64,000 nt of DNA from an uncultured Oscillospiraceae bacterium (lineage in GTDB: Bacteria; Bacillota_A; Clostridia; Oscillospirales; Oscillospiraceae): assembly GCA_910579155.1 (NCBI GenBank), contig CAJTTS010000011.1, positions 1 to 64,000 on the forward strand, given 5' to 3'. The number at the start of each line of letters is the position of its first letter. Position 1 is the first letter of the stretch. A model generated the notes under the pieces. It did no database searches. It saw nothing but the letters and a program-made list of their open reading frames with translations, and was not told the origin of the DNA. The translations under genes and the position numbers were made by a program. Below, one piece after another: positions 17,017 through 26,400 of this stretch.

Positions 17017-18807
17017 TTACGGCTTATAGCCGAAGTCCGGGATACCGCTCCAGCGGCGGCGGAAGTAGTGGGCGGCCAGCTTGGGCCGGCGGTCCCGGGT
17101 AAGCAATCCCTTTTTGTTGCCGTCCACCCGCATGGGCCCCTGAATAGTGCCGAAGTCAGCAAAGTTCCATACCTGCTCGCCGATGAAGAAAGGCCGCTTG
17201 TCCAGCTCGGCGTTGATGCGAGCGTAATAGTCCAACTGATACTCCTCGCTGAACATCTCGCCGTTGGTATTGTGGACGCCAGGGTAGGTGTCCGCTCCGT
17301 ACTCGGTGACCATCACCGGCTTGCCGATCCCCGCCCAGAAGTCCAGCTCCGTGTTCCAGGCGTCACAGGCGGCGTCCAAGTCGCCGCTGAGGTTGTACCA
17401 GCCGTAGTAGCGGTTGATGCAGCACACGTCCATGGCCCGGGTGATGATATCCTTGGTGTAGTCGTTCTGGCAGCACACCAGGGTAACGGGCCGGTCCTGC
17501 GGGTCACAGGCGTGGGCCAGCTCGTAGAGCGGATAGAAGTAGTCATAGGCGGACTGTGGGAAGTGCTCGGTGTCCGGCTCGTTGGCAATGGACCACATCA
17601 CCACGCAGGGGTGGTTTTTATCCCGCTCAATCATGTCCCGGATCACGTCCTCATGATGCCCCTTGACGCGCATGGCCCGATAAGGATCCTCCGCCCCTCC
17701 GGCGTTGATGCCCACGGCGGGGACCTCGTCGATCACCACGATGCCCTCCCGGTCGCACAGGTCGTACATCTCCTCGGCGTAGGGATAATGGCTGGTCCGG
17801 AAGGAGTTGGCCCCCAGCCAGCGGATGAGGGAGACGTCCTTCACGTTCAGGCACTGGTCCAGCCCCCGGCCATGGAAGAAGCTGTCCTCGTGCTTACCGA
17901 AGCCCTTGAAGTAGAAGGGCTTGCCGTTGATGAGGAACTTCGTCCCCTCCACCTTCACGGTACGCACACCGAAGGTCTGCTCGTATACGTCGTCCCGGAA
18001 GGCGACGCGGACCCGGTAGAGGTACGCCGCGCCGGGATTCCACAGCCGGACGCCGGGGATGGTGAGCCGTCCCTTTTGCCCGCTGCCAGCGGCCACCGTT
18101 GCTCCCTCCTGATCCAGGATTTCCACATGAACCTCTCCGGTTCCAGTAATGTCTATCGTATAGTCCACGAAGCCATCGGACCCGGCAAAATCAGTGACGA
18201 CGGAGATATCTTTGATGTAGTCCTTCGGCGTGGTGTACAGCGTCACGGGACGGGTGATGCCCGCGTAGTTAAAGAAGTCGAAGTTAGGCCGGTTCTGGGG
18301 CCTACACCGGGTCTTGGCCAGCTCGATGGAGGGAATGCCGGGGTTGTCCGAGCCGAAAAAGGCAACGCTGTTCTCATTGCCCACGGGCAGGGTAGAGTAG
18401 TCCACCCGGTTGTCCACCGCCACGGTAAGGCGGTGTTCCCCGGCGGAGAAGTTCGTCACCTCGAACTCGAAGGGCAGGAAGCCCCCCTTGTGCTCCCCCA
18501 GGCGGCAGCCGTCCAGCCACACCTGGGCCGCGTGGGTCACCGCCCCGAAGCGGAGCACCATCCGCTGGTTGGAGATATGGCGCGGAATGGTAAAGGTGCG
18601 CTGATACACCGCCCAGCCGTAGTGGGCACGGAGATTCACATCGTCCTTCTGGTCGTTGTAGGAGGCGGGCACCGCCATAGTCACAGGCTGGGGCAGAGGG
18701 CCCTTGGCCCACTCCTCCGGCCAGCTCTCCGCCCCGGCGGCCTGGAAGTTCCACACGCCCCCCAGGTCAAACATCATCCGGGCATCGTTCATTTTGGGAT
18801 AAAGCAT
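17017..18807 (-). CDS. uidA: GH2 beta-glucuronidase
   Basis: A 596-residue family 2 enzyme that releases glucuronic acid from beta-glucuronides. Domain order is sugar-binding (about 1-175), immunoglobulin-like (about 180-270) and TIM barrel (about 275-590). The acid/base is Glu410 in SIANEP and the nucleophile Glu502 in VTEYGAD. GNKKG near residue 567 is the N-x-K motif that reads the uronate carboxylate, which separates it from beta-galactosidases. Compared with E. coli UidA, the loop after VGIN is much shorter, so it belongs to the no-loop or other-loop class that favours larger saccharides over drug glucuronides (inference). No signal peptide. It is the last gene of the operon; AGGGG precedes the ATG. 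Confidence 0.95.
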   Translation of the reverse strand: MLYPKMNDARMMFDLGGVWNFQAAGAESWPEEWAKGPLPQPVTMAVPASYNDQKDDVNLRAHYGWAVYQRTFTIPRHISNQRMVLRFGAVTHAAQVWLDGCRLGEHKGGFLPFEFEVTNFSAGEHRLTVAVDNRVDYSTLPVGNENSVAFFGSDNPGIPSIELAKTRCRPQNRPNFDFFNYAGITRPVTLYTTPKDYIKDISVVTDFAGSDGFVDYTIDITGTGEVHVEILDQEGATVAAGSGQKGRLTIPGVRLWNPGAAYLYRVRVAFRDDVYEQTFGVRTVKVEGTKFLINGKPFYFKGFGKHEDSFFHGRGLDQCLNVKDVSLIRWLGANSFRTSHYPYAEEMYDLCDREGIVVIDEVPAVGINAGGAEDPYRAMRVKGHHEDVIRDMIERDKNHPCVVMWSIANEPDTEHFPQSAYDYFYPLYELAHACDPQDRPVTLVCCQNDYTKDIITRAMDVCCINRYYGWYNLSGDLDAACDAWNTELDFWAGIGKPVMVTEYGADTYPGVHNTNGEMFSEEYQLDYYARINAELDKRPFFIGEQVWNFADFGTIQGPMRVDGNKKGLLTRDRRPKLAAHYFRRRWSGIPDFGYKP

Positions 18808-18810
18808 GGT

Positions 18811-20964
18811 TTATTCCCCTTTCTCATGGGTGGGCAGGACGGTCAGCAACCTCCGCCCGTCTTTTTGTTTCACCCGCAGCAGCCGCCCGTTCAGCGGCGC
18901 TTGCAGGGTGAAGCGGTCTACTTTGCCAGGCAGATGGGGCTCAAACCGGAAGCCCTCCTCCGCCGACCGGTCGGGCCGCAGCCCCGCCAGCTCCTCGATG
19001 ATGAGCGGGACGGCCCCGCTGGCCCAGGGGTGGCACAGGCTGGTGTTCCACTTCTGATCCTTCCCCCAGGCCTCAAAGCAGGCCGTCGCCCCCTCGCGGA
19101 GCATATTGCGCCAGCCGTATTCGTCCTCCCGGGTGAGCAGGCGGTACAGGGCGTCGGTCCGCCCCAGCCGCCCCAGCCCCCGCAGGGCGAAGTACATGGG
19201 AAACACCCCGCACACCCGGCCCGGCGTCAGCAACAGCTTCTCATAGGCGTCCGCGCCCCCGGGCGGCGTCAGCCCGAAGCAGGCGGCATATAGGTTGGCG
19301 TGAAGGGAGCAGTGGGCGCTCTTCTCGCTGTCGGCAAACAGGTTCTGCTCCGGCCGCCAAAACGCGTCCCGGAACGCCGCGCCCACCCGCCGGGACTCCC
19401 CTGTCATTGGCAGGTCCAGCGCCCGCTCCATCCGCTCTTTCATCAACAGGCAGGCATACCACAGCGCGTTGATTACGTTGTGGCATCCCTCCCCCACCAC
19501 TGGACGGGTGAGGGGGAAGTCATAGCCGTCCCGGAGGTTTTCCGGCCAGTCCACCAGATTCCAGCCGTGGGACACGTTTTCCAGCAGGCCGTCCGGCCTC
19601 TGATACCCGGCAAAGTATCGGACAATCCCCTCCACGGCGGGGTAGCACTCCCCCAGGAAGTCCCTGTCCCCGGTGAAATCGTAGTCCGTCAGCGGCAGTG
19701 CGGGAAACAGAAGGGAGAAATCGGCGATTTCCTGCATCAGCGACCCCGGGGCCACCCCCATCAGGGCGGGCGTCACCCGGGCCGAGGCCATGAAGTCCCG
19801 GACGCATTTACGCAGCAGGTCCGTTTTCCCCGTCAGCCACACCTGGCTCCGGGCGGTAATCACCGCGTCCCCCAGGTACTGCCCCTTCTCCCGGCTGGGG
19901 CAGTCCAGATATCCCTCCTGGCAGCCGCAGCGCACGGCGTTTTTACAAATGGTAAAGATGTTCTCCAATTCATCCCGCTTGCAGGACAGGGTACACAGCC
20001 CGTCGTCCATGGGGTAGTGCCGCTCCCACACCCAGCACCCGGTCAGCAGCCGGTCGTCCCCCAGCCCCAACACCTCCACGTAGCGGAACGCCTTGTAATC
20101 GTACTGGTGCAACACGCTCTCACCCGGCCCCAGAGTCCAGACCTCCTCATAGCGGCAGTTGCAGCGCATCTGATACCGTACCCGGCCATTTTCGTCCAGC
20201 TCCTCGCCGAAGCGCAGGGTGAGCCGCTGCCCCGCCCGTCCCTGGGCCGCGGCGTGAAGGACGCCCACCCGCTCCCGGCCAAAGTCCAGCAGCACCCCGC
20301 CGGGGACGGCCCGGGAGGCCACGGGCTCCACCCGCGTCCGGGACAAATTGGCGGTGGGCTGGGGGGACAGCTCGTAGTCCGCCCAGTCCGCCGGGATAAG
20401 ACGGCCCCAGCCGCCGTCGTCAAAGCCGGGCCGCTCCCAGCCCTCGGGCCAGCGGCGGCTGTCAAAGTCCTCCAAAAACTGGGTGTCATAGCCCGTGGTC
20501 TCCCCGGAGTAGGCGGAGCAAACCTGATACCGCCAGCTCCCGTTGCACCGGGCAACCGCCTCGCCGTCCCGGACCAGCTCCGCCCACAGGCCGAACCGCC
20601 CGTCCCCGCTGTTCCACACCCGGTTTACCAGCCCCTGGTAATAGAGGTGGAGGGCCACCGTCACCGTCCGCCCTCCGGCCACAGCGTATTCCTGGTAGAA
20701 ATAGCGGTCGTGGTACGCAGGCGCGGGTCCCTGGCCCAGCCAGGCCCCATCCAACCACGCGTGGTAATAATCGTCTGCACTAATCCTAATCGTATAATCC
20801 CCTGGGGGTAATTCCACCTGTCCCCGCACCAGGACATGGAAATTCCGGGGCGCGCCGGTTTCGGGCATCGGGCTGTTGTCCTGCTCCCGGCGGAACACCT
20901 CCACCTGCCGGACCCCCGCCCACTCCGGGACAGTCATCCAGCCGCCCTGTCCCGTGGCGCTCAT
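18811..20964 (-). CDS. GH78 alpha-L-rhamnosidase
   Basis: A 717-residue member of the bacterial rhamnosidase family, which cleaves terminal alpha-L-rhamnose. The N-terminal half contains beta-sandwich modules (DYTIRISADDYYHAWLDG is the lectin-like part). The (alpha/alpha)6 barrel begins near residue 320. DCPSREKGQYLGD corresponds to the DCPxRxE...GD catalytic segment, and WASGAVPLIIEELAGL is the usual C-terminal signature. No signal peptide. The start ATGA overlaps the stop of the DUF2264 gene and 3 bp separate it from uidA, so the three enzymes are co-translated. Rhamnose capping glucuronic acid, as in arabinogalactan side chains, would use both enzymes in sequence. Confidence 0.88.
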   Translation of the reverse strand: MSATGQGGWMTVPEWAGVRQVEVFRREQDNSPMPETGAPRNFHVLVRGQVELPPGDYTIRISADDYYHAWLDGAWLGQGPAPAYHDRYFYQEYAVAGGRTVTVALHLYYQGLVNRVWNSGDGRFGLWAELVRDGEAVARCNGSWRYQVCSAYSGETTGYDTQFLEDFDSRRWPEGWERPGFDDGGWGRLIPADWADYELSPQPTANLSRTRVEPVASRAVPGGVLLDFGRERVGVLHAAAQGRAGQRLTLRFGEELDENGRVRYQMRCNCRYEEVWTLGPGESVLHQYDYKAFRYVEVLGLGDDRLLTGCWVWERHYPMDDGLCTLSCKRDELENIFTICKNAVRCGCQEGYLDCPSREKGQYLGDAVITARSQVWLTGKTDLLRKCVRDFMASARVTPALMGVAPGSLMQEIADFSLLFPALPLTDYDFTGDRDFLGECYPAVEGIVRYFAGYQRPDGLLENVSHGWNLVDWPENLRDGYDFPLTRPVVGEGCHNVINALWYACLLMKERMERALDLPMTGESRRVGAAFRDAFWRPEQNLFADSEKSAHCSLHANLYAACFGLTPPGGADAYEKLLLTPGRVCGVFPMYFALRGLGRLGRTDALYRLLTREDEYGWRNMLREGATACFEAWGKDQKWNTSLCHPWASGAVPLIIEELAGLRPDRSAEEGFRFEPHLPGKVDRFTLQAPLNGRLLRVKQKDGRRLLTVLPTHEKGE

Positions 20965-22685
20965 TGGAAGTAGTCCACCTGGGTGCGGATGGTCTGCGTC
21001 CCCTTTTTGACGGCGTACACCGCCATGGGGATGACGGTCTTGGGGAAGATCAGGTTGGTGTTGGGGTCGGGGATAAGCACCTCGCCCCGTCCGCCCCCCT
21101 CCAGAGAGGTCACGGTGCAGAAGTCCTCGCCGCAGCGGGCCGTGGCCCGGGTACCCGACCCCTCCTGGCTGTTGGGCTCGAAGTCGCTGGCGTTGATGGA
21201 AAACCCGCCGTCATACGCCTCACAGTCGAAATCGCTGTCAATGACGTGGGTGCGGATGTGGCCCGTGGGGGTGGGCTCAATTTTCGTGCGCACCCGGATG
21301 CCGTCCAAGGGGGACCAGCAGGTCTCCATACCGCCGGGGCCAATGGAGTAGCCCGGTTGGACCACATCCCGGCTGTAATAATACTTCCCCACCTTGAAGC
21401 ACAACACGCTGTCCGGCGCCATCTGGCCCAGCTCCAGGTTAGCCCTGGCAATGCTGAACCCAAACCGGCTGGAGTAGGCGAATTTGCTGTACTTCTCCGC
21501 CGTGTGGGCGTAGGGCTCCATCTCCAGCCGCCCGGGCGCCAGGGCCACCGCGTTTGTTTCGTCCCGCTGGACGATCATGTTGGCGTGGGGCAGGAATTTG
21601 CACCGGTCCAGCTCGGGCAGGGGAGCGCACTCCGCCGCCCAGAAGGGGTGGTCGTCGGGCAGGGCCAGGAAGGCGAAGGTTTTCAGCGCCCAATAGGGGG
21701 AACCGGGGGCGTTATAGGTCTCCGACATCTGCAAATTGGGGTAGGCGTAGCCCACGGTGAGCACCCCCGCGTTGTCGTAGATGGGGTGGTCCAGCCACCA
21801 GGCCAGGTGCCGGACAATGATCCCCTTCATCACCGGCAGGGGCAGCACCTCCTCCCCCGCCAGCAGGGCTACCGAGAAGAACGCCCCCTGGGCAAAGCGG
21901 TAGGTCAGCGACCGGCCGTAGGCGATGGAAGCGCCGTCCCCGCCGAACCAATAGACATAGTCCTTGGCGAACTCCCGGGCGCGCTGCCGGAACCGGGCGC
22001 AGCGCTCCGGCTCCTCCCGCTCCATGAACATGGCGTAGAGCAGGCCGTAGCTCACCATAACGAAGGGGTTATAGTAGTCCTTCTCCCCCCCGGCCCCGTC
22101 GTGGTACCAGCCGCCATCGTCATAGTATTCCTCAATCCGCCGGAGGCCGAAGTCCAGCCGCTCCCGGCTGTAGGGCCGCCCCACCGTCTTCATGGCCAGG
22201 TTGGTGAGAATACAGAACCACTGCCAGTTGCTGGCCACACACTCGAAGCGGTTGATCTCCCACAGCCACTCCACCAGGTTGTCCCTTCCCCGGTCGGACA
22301 GAGGCTCCCACACCTTGTCCGGCGCAAACAGGATGCCGTAGGCCACCGCCGCCATCTCACAGAACTTTTGGTCGTAATGCCGGCATTTGCGCCAGTATTC
22401 CGGGTGGTCCGGGTCGGGGCCGTTTTCAAAGCCCCTGCGGTACAACTCCTCAAAGTCCGGCTCGCTGCCGCCCCCCGCCCAGAAGGGCACCAGCCCCCAC
22501 AGGGGCCGGGCGAACGCCTCCATCTGGATGGAGTCGTTCTCATAGTGGGTGCTGGTGACGCCCAGGTCCACCCGGGCGCCCCCCTCGCTGTAATGGGGTT
22601 TCAACGGCTGGAGCAGCCGCATCAGGGAAGTTTGAGCCGCCGCTTTGGTGGCAAAATCCCGGATCGTATAGTGATATTTTTTCAT
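20961..22685 (-). CDS. DUF2264 family glycan-active protein
   Basis: A 574-residue protein with the DUF2264 layout: an (alpha/alpha) barrel in the first 380 residues (for example NWQWFCILTNLAMK, DGGWYHDG and ERLDFGLRRIEEYYDDG) and a beta-sheet tail. As I recall, this family corresponds to CAZy GH154, in which a beta-glucuronidase has been characterised; that fits its place between an importer and uidA/GH78. The frame is open to 22835, but GGAG lies 9 nt before the ATG at 22685 (MKKYHYTIRDF), whereas the ATG at 22706 has no ribosome site. No signal peptide. Confidence 0.85.
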   Translation of the reverse strand: MKKYHYTIRDFATKAAAQTSLMRLLQPLKPHYSEGGARVDLGVTSTHYENDSIQMEAFARPLWGLVPFWAGGGSEPDFEELYRRGFENGPDPDHPEYWRKCRHYDQKFCEMAAVAYGILFAPDKVWEPLSDRGRDNLVEWLWEINRFECVASNWQWFCILTNLAMKTVGRPYSRERLDFGLRRIEEYYDDGGWYHDGAGGEKDYYNPFVMVSYGLLYAMFMEREEPERCARFRQRAREFAKDYVYWFGGDGASIAYGRSLTYRFAQGAFFSVALLAGEEVLPLPVMKGIIVRHLAWWLDHPIYDNAGVLTVGYAYPNLQMSETYNAPGSPYWALKTFAFLALPDDHPFWAAECAPLPELDRCKFLPHANMIVQRDETNAVALAPGRLEMEPYAHTAEKYSKFAYSSRFGFSIARANLELGQMAPDSVLCFKVGKYYYSRDVVQPGYSIGPGGMETCWSPLDGIRVRTKIEPTPTGHIRTHVIDSDFDCEAYDGGFSINASDFEPNSQEGSGTRATARCGEDFCTVTSLEGGGRGEVLIPDPNTNLIFPKTVIPMAVYAVKKGTQTIRTQVDYFQ

Positions 22686-22743
22686 AAATATACACTCCGT
22701 TTTCATTTTGTGGGGGGCCCCCCTTGATGCCCACAGAGGGAAT

Positions 22744-22767
22744 GGGGCAGGGCATACGCCCTGCCCC
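22744..22767 (-). other. Intercistronic hairpin
   Basis: A perfect 10-bp stem (22744-22753 with 22758-22767) with a 4-nt loop separates the permease gene from the DUF2264 gene. On the - strand no T-run follows; on the + strand TTTT follows. It probably modulates mRNA stability between the transporter and enzyme parts of the operon. The 12-nt palindrome GGGGGGCCCCCC lies just beside it. Confidence 0.6.
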
Positions 22768-22797
22768 TTTTGTGACGGACACCTGTCAATTGTGATT

Positions 22798-23640
22798 TTA
22801 CCCCTTGATGCCGGTGGCGGCAACACCCTGGACAAAATATTTTTGCAGCGCCAGGAAGATCACCAGCACCGGGATCAGGGCGATAACCGACGCGGCCATA
22901 ATCAGACCGTACTCGGCGGAGTACTGGCTGATGAACATGCGCAGGCCGATCTGAATGGTCTTGACCTCGTTCTTGGTCAGGTAGATCAGCGGGCCCAGGA
23001 AGTCGTTCCAGGTGGACACGAAGGTGAAGATGGTCAGGGTGGACAGCGCCGGCTTGGACAGGGGCAGCATCACCCTAAACCAGATTCCATACTCCGTCAG
23101 GCCGTCAATCCGGGCCGCCTCGCACAGCTCGCTGGGCACGCCCTCATAGAACTGCTTCATCAGGAACACACCGAAGGCGCTGAACGCCTGGAGGCAGATG
23201 ATGGCCAGATGGGTGTTATTCAGGTTCCAGGCCCGCAACATCATGAACTGAGGCACCATGTACGCCTGCCAGGGCACGGCGATGGTGGCAATATAGCCCA
23301 GGAACAGCAGGTTCTTCCCCTTGAAGTTCATCTTGGCAAAGGCGTAGGCCGCGAAGCTGGAGGTAAAGAGCTGCAACAGCGTGACGATGATGGTCAGCTT
23401 GGTGCTGTTCTTCACGAAGGTGAGCAGGGGTATCTTGGTCCAGATATCCACATAGTTTTTCCAGCGGGGGTTGTCCGGAATCCACTGGATTGGGAAGGAG
23501 AACACGTCCTTGTTCATCTTCAGCGACGCGGAAAGCATCCACAGGAAGGGGATAAGCATCAGCGCGGTGATAATAATGAGCACCACATAGATCACCGTCA
23601 TCGTAACGATATGGTTTCTCTTTTGAGAGCTGTTTTTCAT
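22798..23640 (-). CDS. Sugar ABC transporter permease, MalG type
   Basis: A 280-residue membrane subunit with about six helices. It has the EAA loop ELCEAARIDGLTEYGIWFRV and the family-typical ending GVAATGIKG. It partners the MalF-type permease encoded 16 bp upstream and the binding protein at 24709-26061. No ATPase is encoded in the operon, so a shared multi-sugar ATPase is needed. The downstream glucuronidase and rhamnosidase genes indicate a rhamnose/glucuronate oligosaccharide as cargo (inference). Confidence 0.92.
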   Translation of the reverse strand: MKNSSQKRNHIVTMTVIYVVLIIITALMLIPFLWMLSASLKMNKDVFSFPIQWIPDNPRWKNYVDIWTKIPLLTFVKNSTKLTIIVTLLQLFTSSFAAYAFAKMNFKGKNLLFLGYIATIAVPWQAYMVPQFMMLRAWNLNNTHLAIICLQAFSAFGVFLMKQFYEGVPSELCEAARIDGLTEYGIWFRVMLPLSKPALSTLTIFTFVSTWNDFLGPLIYLTKNEVKTIQIGLRMFISQYSAEYGLIMAASVIALIPVLVIFLALQKYFVQGVAATGIKG

Positions 23641-23656
23641 ATCTCCGCCCCTCCCC

Positions 23657-24592
23657 TCAGTCGTTGTTGGACGAGCTGCCGAACTGGATCAGCGTGATGG
23701 CCAGCACCATGGCGAACAGCACCATGGCCACCGCGCTGGCGTAGCCGTACTTGGGCGTGTTGACAAAGGCGATGTTGTAGATGTCGTACACCAGGGTGAT
23801 GGTAGCGTTGCCGGGGCCGCCCTGGGTAATCATGAACATCTGGTCATACACCTTGAAGGAGGCGATGGTCAGGGTAATGGTAACAAAGAAGGTGGTGGGG
23901 CGAAGCTGGGGCAGGGTGACGTGCCAAAAGACGTGCCACTTGTTGGCCCCGTCCAGCTCGGCGGCTTCCACCAGGGAGGGATTGGTCCCCTGGAGGCCGG
24001 CCAGGTAGATCACCATGTAATAGCCCATGTTCTTCCACACACTGAACAGGATGACGGTAATCATGGCCGTCTCCTTGCCCGCGGCCCAACGGGGCAGGTT
24101 TTCCACCCCCAGAGCGGACAGGAGCATGTTCACCGGGCCCATACTGGGGCTGAAGATCATATTCCACACGGCGGCCACCGCCACCAGGGAGGCCACGTAG
24201 GGGAAGAAGGACACGGTGCGGAAGAAATTGCGCAGCTTCACGTTCTGGTTCAGCAGCAGGGCCAGGCCCAGGCTGCACACCAGGGTCAGGGGCACGGTGC
24301 CCAGGCAGTAGACGATGGTATTGACGAAGGAGGTCTTGAAGGTGGCGTCGCTCATCAGGTCGATGAAGTTCTTGAAGCCGATGAACTCGATGTCGTGGAC
24401 GCCGTCCCAATTGCAGAAGGCCAGGCCGATGGCGAACACCATGGGCACCAGGGTGAACACACAAAAGCCGATGAAGTTGGGCGCGATAAAGGAGTAGGCG
24501 GTGAGGTTGTTGCGCATGGCGCGGCTGCTTTTTTTCACGGCCTTGCCGGGGACCGTGCTCTTTTCGGGCGCGCCTTTGGCCGGAGCTGTCAT
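23657..24592 (-). CDS. Sugar ABC transporter permease, MalF type
   Basis: A 311-residue membrane subunit. A basic N-terminal stretch (KKSSRAMRNN) precedes the first helix YSFIAPNFIGFCVFTLVPM. The EAA loop is SLVEAAELDGANKWHVFWHV. The frame extends upstream to 24643, but GGGAGAG lies about 9 nt before the ATG at 24592 (MTAPAKGAPEK), so I start there. It follows the binding-protein gene after a spacer with two hairpins (24622-24675). Confidence 0.9.
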   Translation of the reverse strand: MTAPAKGAPEKSTVPGKAVKKSSRAMRNNLTAYSFIAPNFIGFCVFTLVPMVFAIGLAFCNWDGVHDIEFIGFKNFIDLMSDATFKTSFVNTIVYCLGTVPLTLVCSLGLALLLNQNVKLRNFFRTVSFFPYVASLVAVAAVWNMIFSPSMGPVNMLLSALGVENLPRWAAGKETAMITVILFSVWKNMGYYMVIYLAGLQGTNPSLVEAAELDGANKWHVFWHVTLPQLRPTTFFVTITLTIASFKVYDQMFMITQGGPGNATITLVYDIYNIAFVNTPKYGYASAVAMVLFAMVLAITLIQFGSSSNND

Positions 24593-24621
24593 ATCAATGT
24601 TCTCTCCCTTCTCACAACTCT

Positions 24622-24675
24622 GGACCGGCGGGGACCGGTCCAAGGCGGAAGGGGGCGGACCTGCCGCCCGCCCCC
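24622..24675 (-). other. Two intercistronic hairpins after the binding-protein gene
   Basis: GGACCGG/CCGGTCC (24622-24628 with 24635-24641) and GGGGGCGG/CCGCCCCC (24651-24658 with 24668-24675) form stable stems between the binding-protein stop and the permease start. There is no strong T-run on the - strand. Like the hairpins at 5207-5239 and 37607-37645, they probably raise the binding protein's expression relative to the membrane subunits. Confidence 0.65.
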
Positions 24676-24708
24676 TTTCTGTTGAATGGCTTTCGTTGTT
24701 CAGGTATC

Positions 24709-26061
24709 TCAGCCGTTGAGGATGGCCTGGACCTGCTCGTTCATGTTGGCGATGCCCTCGTCGATGGTCTCGGCGCCGGTCATGATAGCGTCATGCTCGG
24801 TGTTGAGGACGGTCTCGATCTCGGAGGCCTTGTCGCTCAGGGGCATCTCCAGGTAGATGGCCACAGTCTTCAGCGCTTCCTTGGAGGCCTCGTCGGTGGG
24901 GAAGCCCTCCAGGGAGGCGATGATGTCCAGGGTGGCGTCGTCGAAGATGGCGGGGAAGTTGCCGGTGGAGGCCATGACGGCCGCGCCCTCGGCGGAGGCG
25001 CACCAGTTGACGAAGTCAATGGCGGCTTCCTTGTTCGCGGAGTTGGCATTCACGCCCAGGGAGGTCACGGTGCCCAGGGTGGTACCGGCAGGGGTTCCAT
25101 CGGGATGGGGGTACTTCACCATGCCGAAGTTGACGGGCTCATAGCCCTCGCCGGCGGCGCTGGCGTTGTAGGCCAGCAGGGTGCCCAGGAACCAGCTACC
25201 CATGTTGACCATGGCGGCGCTGCCGTTCTCAAAGGCGGCGGAGTAGTGCAGGCCGGCGGTCTTCAGCTCGCCGTAGTCCATGACGACGCCGTCGTTCTGC
25301 TGGGCCAGAACCATCTCGTAGATGGGCTTGAGGAAGTCATAGGTGCCGTCCACGATGGTGTTCTTGCCGTCCAGCACGCCGAACAGGGACACTGCGGAGC
25401 GCCAGGTGTGGTAGTGGTTGCCGTAGACCTTCTCCGCGCCGGCGCCGGAGGTCATCTGGCGGGCCAGGGCGTCGAACTGCTCGAAGGTCATGTCGTTGGT
25501 GGGATAGTCCACGCCGGCGGCGTCAAACAGGTCCTTGTTGTAGAACACCACCCACAGGTCGGAGCGGAAGGGGATGCCGTAGAAGTTGCCGTCCTCAGCG
25601 GTGAGCTGGTCCAGCACGCCGCCGAAGTCGGCCGCGGGGGTGGTCAGCACGTCGTTCAGGGGCTCCAGCATCTCCAGGTTGATGAGGTTGGCGTAGCCGG
25701 GGATGTCCTTGATGGACAGCACGTCCAGCTCGCCGTTGCCGCCGGACAACTGGGTGGCCAGTTGGGTCATGTAGTCGGTGGAGCCCAGGTCGGTCATCTC
25801 AATCTTCACGTTGTCATGGCTGGCCATGTAGCCCTCGGCCAGAGCGGTCCAGTAAGGAGTGGAATCCTTGTCCCAGATGGCCCAGTTCAGGGTCACGGTC
25901 TCAGCGCTGGGCTCGCCGCCCTGGTTGTCGGTCTGGGCGGGGGCGGTGCTGTTGTCGGCGGGGGGATTGGAGTCGGCGCTGTCGCCGTTGCCGCAGGCCG
26001 CCAGGCTGAACAGCATGGCCAGGGCCAGGAGCATCGCAAGGGTTTTGCTGAGCTTTTTCAT
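24709..26061 (-). CDS. Sugar ABC transporter solute-binding lipoprotein (CUT1 type)
   Basis: A 450-residue surface lipoprotein. The signal peptide ends in the lipobox SLAAC with the lipidated Cys at about residue 23, followed by an Asn/Ser/Pro-rich linker. The body matches family-1 binding proteins (LNWAIWDKDSTPYWTALAEG, LWVVFYNKDLFDAAG and SVTSLGVNANSANK-type segments). GAGGAGG precedes the ATG. It is the first gene of the - strand operon and is divergent from the YesM-type sensor kinase gene, which is the usual arrangement for a ligand-induced importer and its regulator. Confidence 0.92.
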   Translation of the reverse strand: MKKLSKTLAMLLALAMLFSLAACGNGDSADSNPPADNSTAPAQTDNQGGEPSAETVTLNWAIWDKDSTPYWTALAEGYMASHDNVKIEMTDLGSTDYMTQLATQLSGGNGELDVLSIKDIPGYANLINLEMLEPLNDVLTTPAADFGGVLDQLTAEDGNFYGIPFRSDLWVVFYNKDLFDAAGVDYPTNDMTFEQFDALARQMTSGAGAEKVYGNHYHTWRSAVSLFGVLDGKNTIVDGTYDFLKPIYEMVLAQQNDGVVMDYGELKTAGLHYSAAFENGSAAMVNMGSWFLGTLLAYNASAAGEGYEPVNFGMVKYPHPDGTPAGTTLGTVTSLGVNANSANKEAAIDFVNWCASAEGAAVMASTGNFPAIFDDATLDIIASLEGFPTDEASKEALKTVAIYLEMPLSDKASEIETVLNTEHDAIMTGAETIDEGIANMNEQVQAILNG

Positions 26062-26154
26062 TTCGTTTCCTCCTCATAAAAATAAATCTTGCTGCATCGG
26101 GTACCGGGCAGCCGGACAAAAGGCCACATGTCAGATTGCCCATCTACCAATTTC

Positions 26155-26182
26155 ATTATATTGTTTTTTTGGTGATAATGAA
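26155..26182 (-). promoter_or_regulatory. Candidate promoter for the importer operon
   Basis: On the - strand TATAAT (26155-26160) is preceded 16 bp upstream by a poor -35 box, TTCATT (26177-26182). A good -10 with a weak -35 fits a promoter that needs the AraC-type response regulator encoded nearby. The 339-bp region from 26062 to 26400 is markedly AT-rich and holds only the two divergent promoters. Confidence 0.4.
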
Positions 26183-26319
26183 TGGATATTTTGGGGCGTG
26201 GCCTATAAAATTTTTTTCATTTTCAGTGGTCAGTTTCAGAAACATATACTTTTTCAAAAAATCTGTCTTTTTTTACAGCCTCAAATTGTGCAAATTGACG
26301 AACTCCCCCTCAAACAGAT

Positions 26320-26349
26320 TTGACATTGCGTTTTATCCGGTGATATGAT
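26320..26349 (+). promoter_or_regulatory. Promoter of the sensor kinase operon
   Basis: A perfect TTGACA (26320-26325) and TATGAT (26344-26349) with 18-bp spacing lie about 50 bp before the kinase start. This reads as a constitutive sigma-A promoter. Confidence 0.65.
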
Positions 26350-26400
26350 AAATCAACTAACCATTTTGTAACGGTTTATGACGATTGAGGAGGGGAGAAC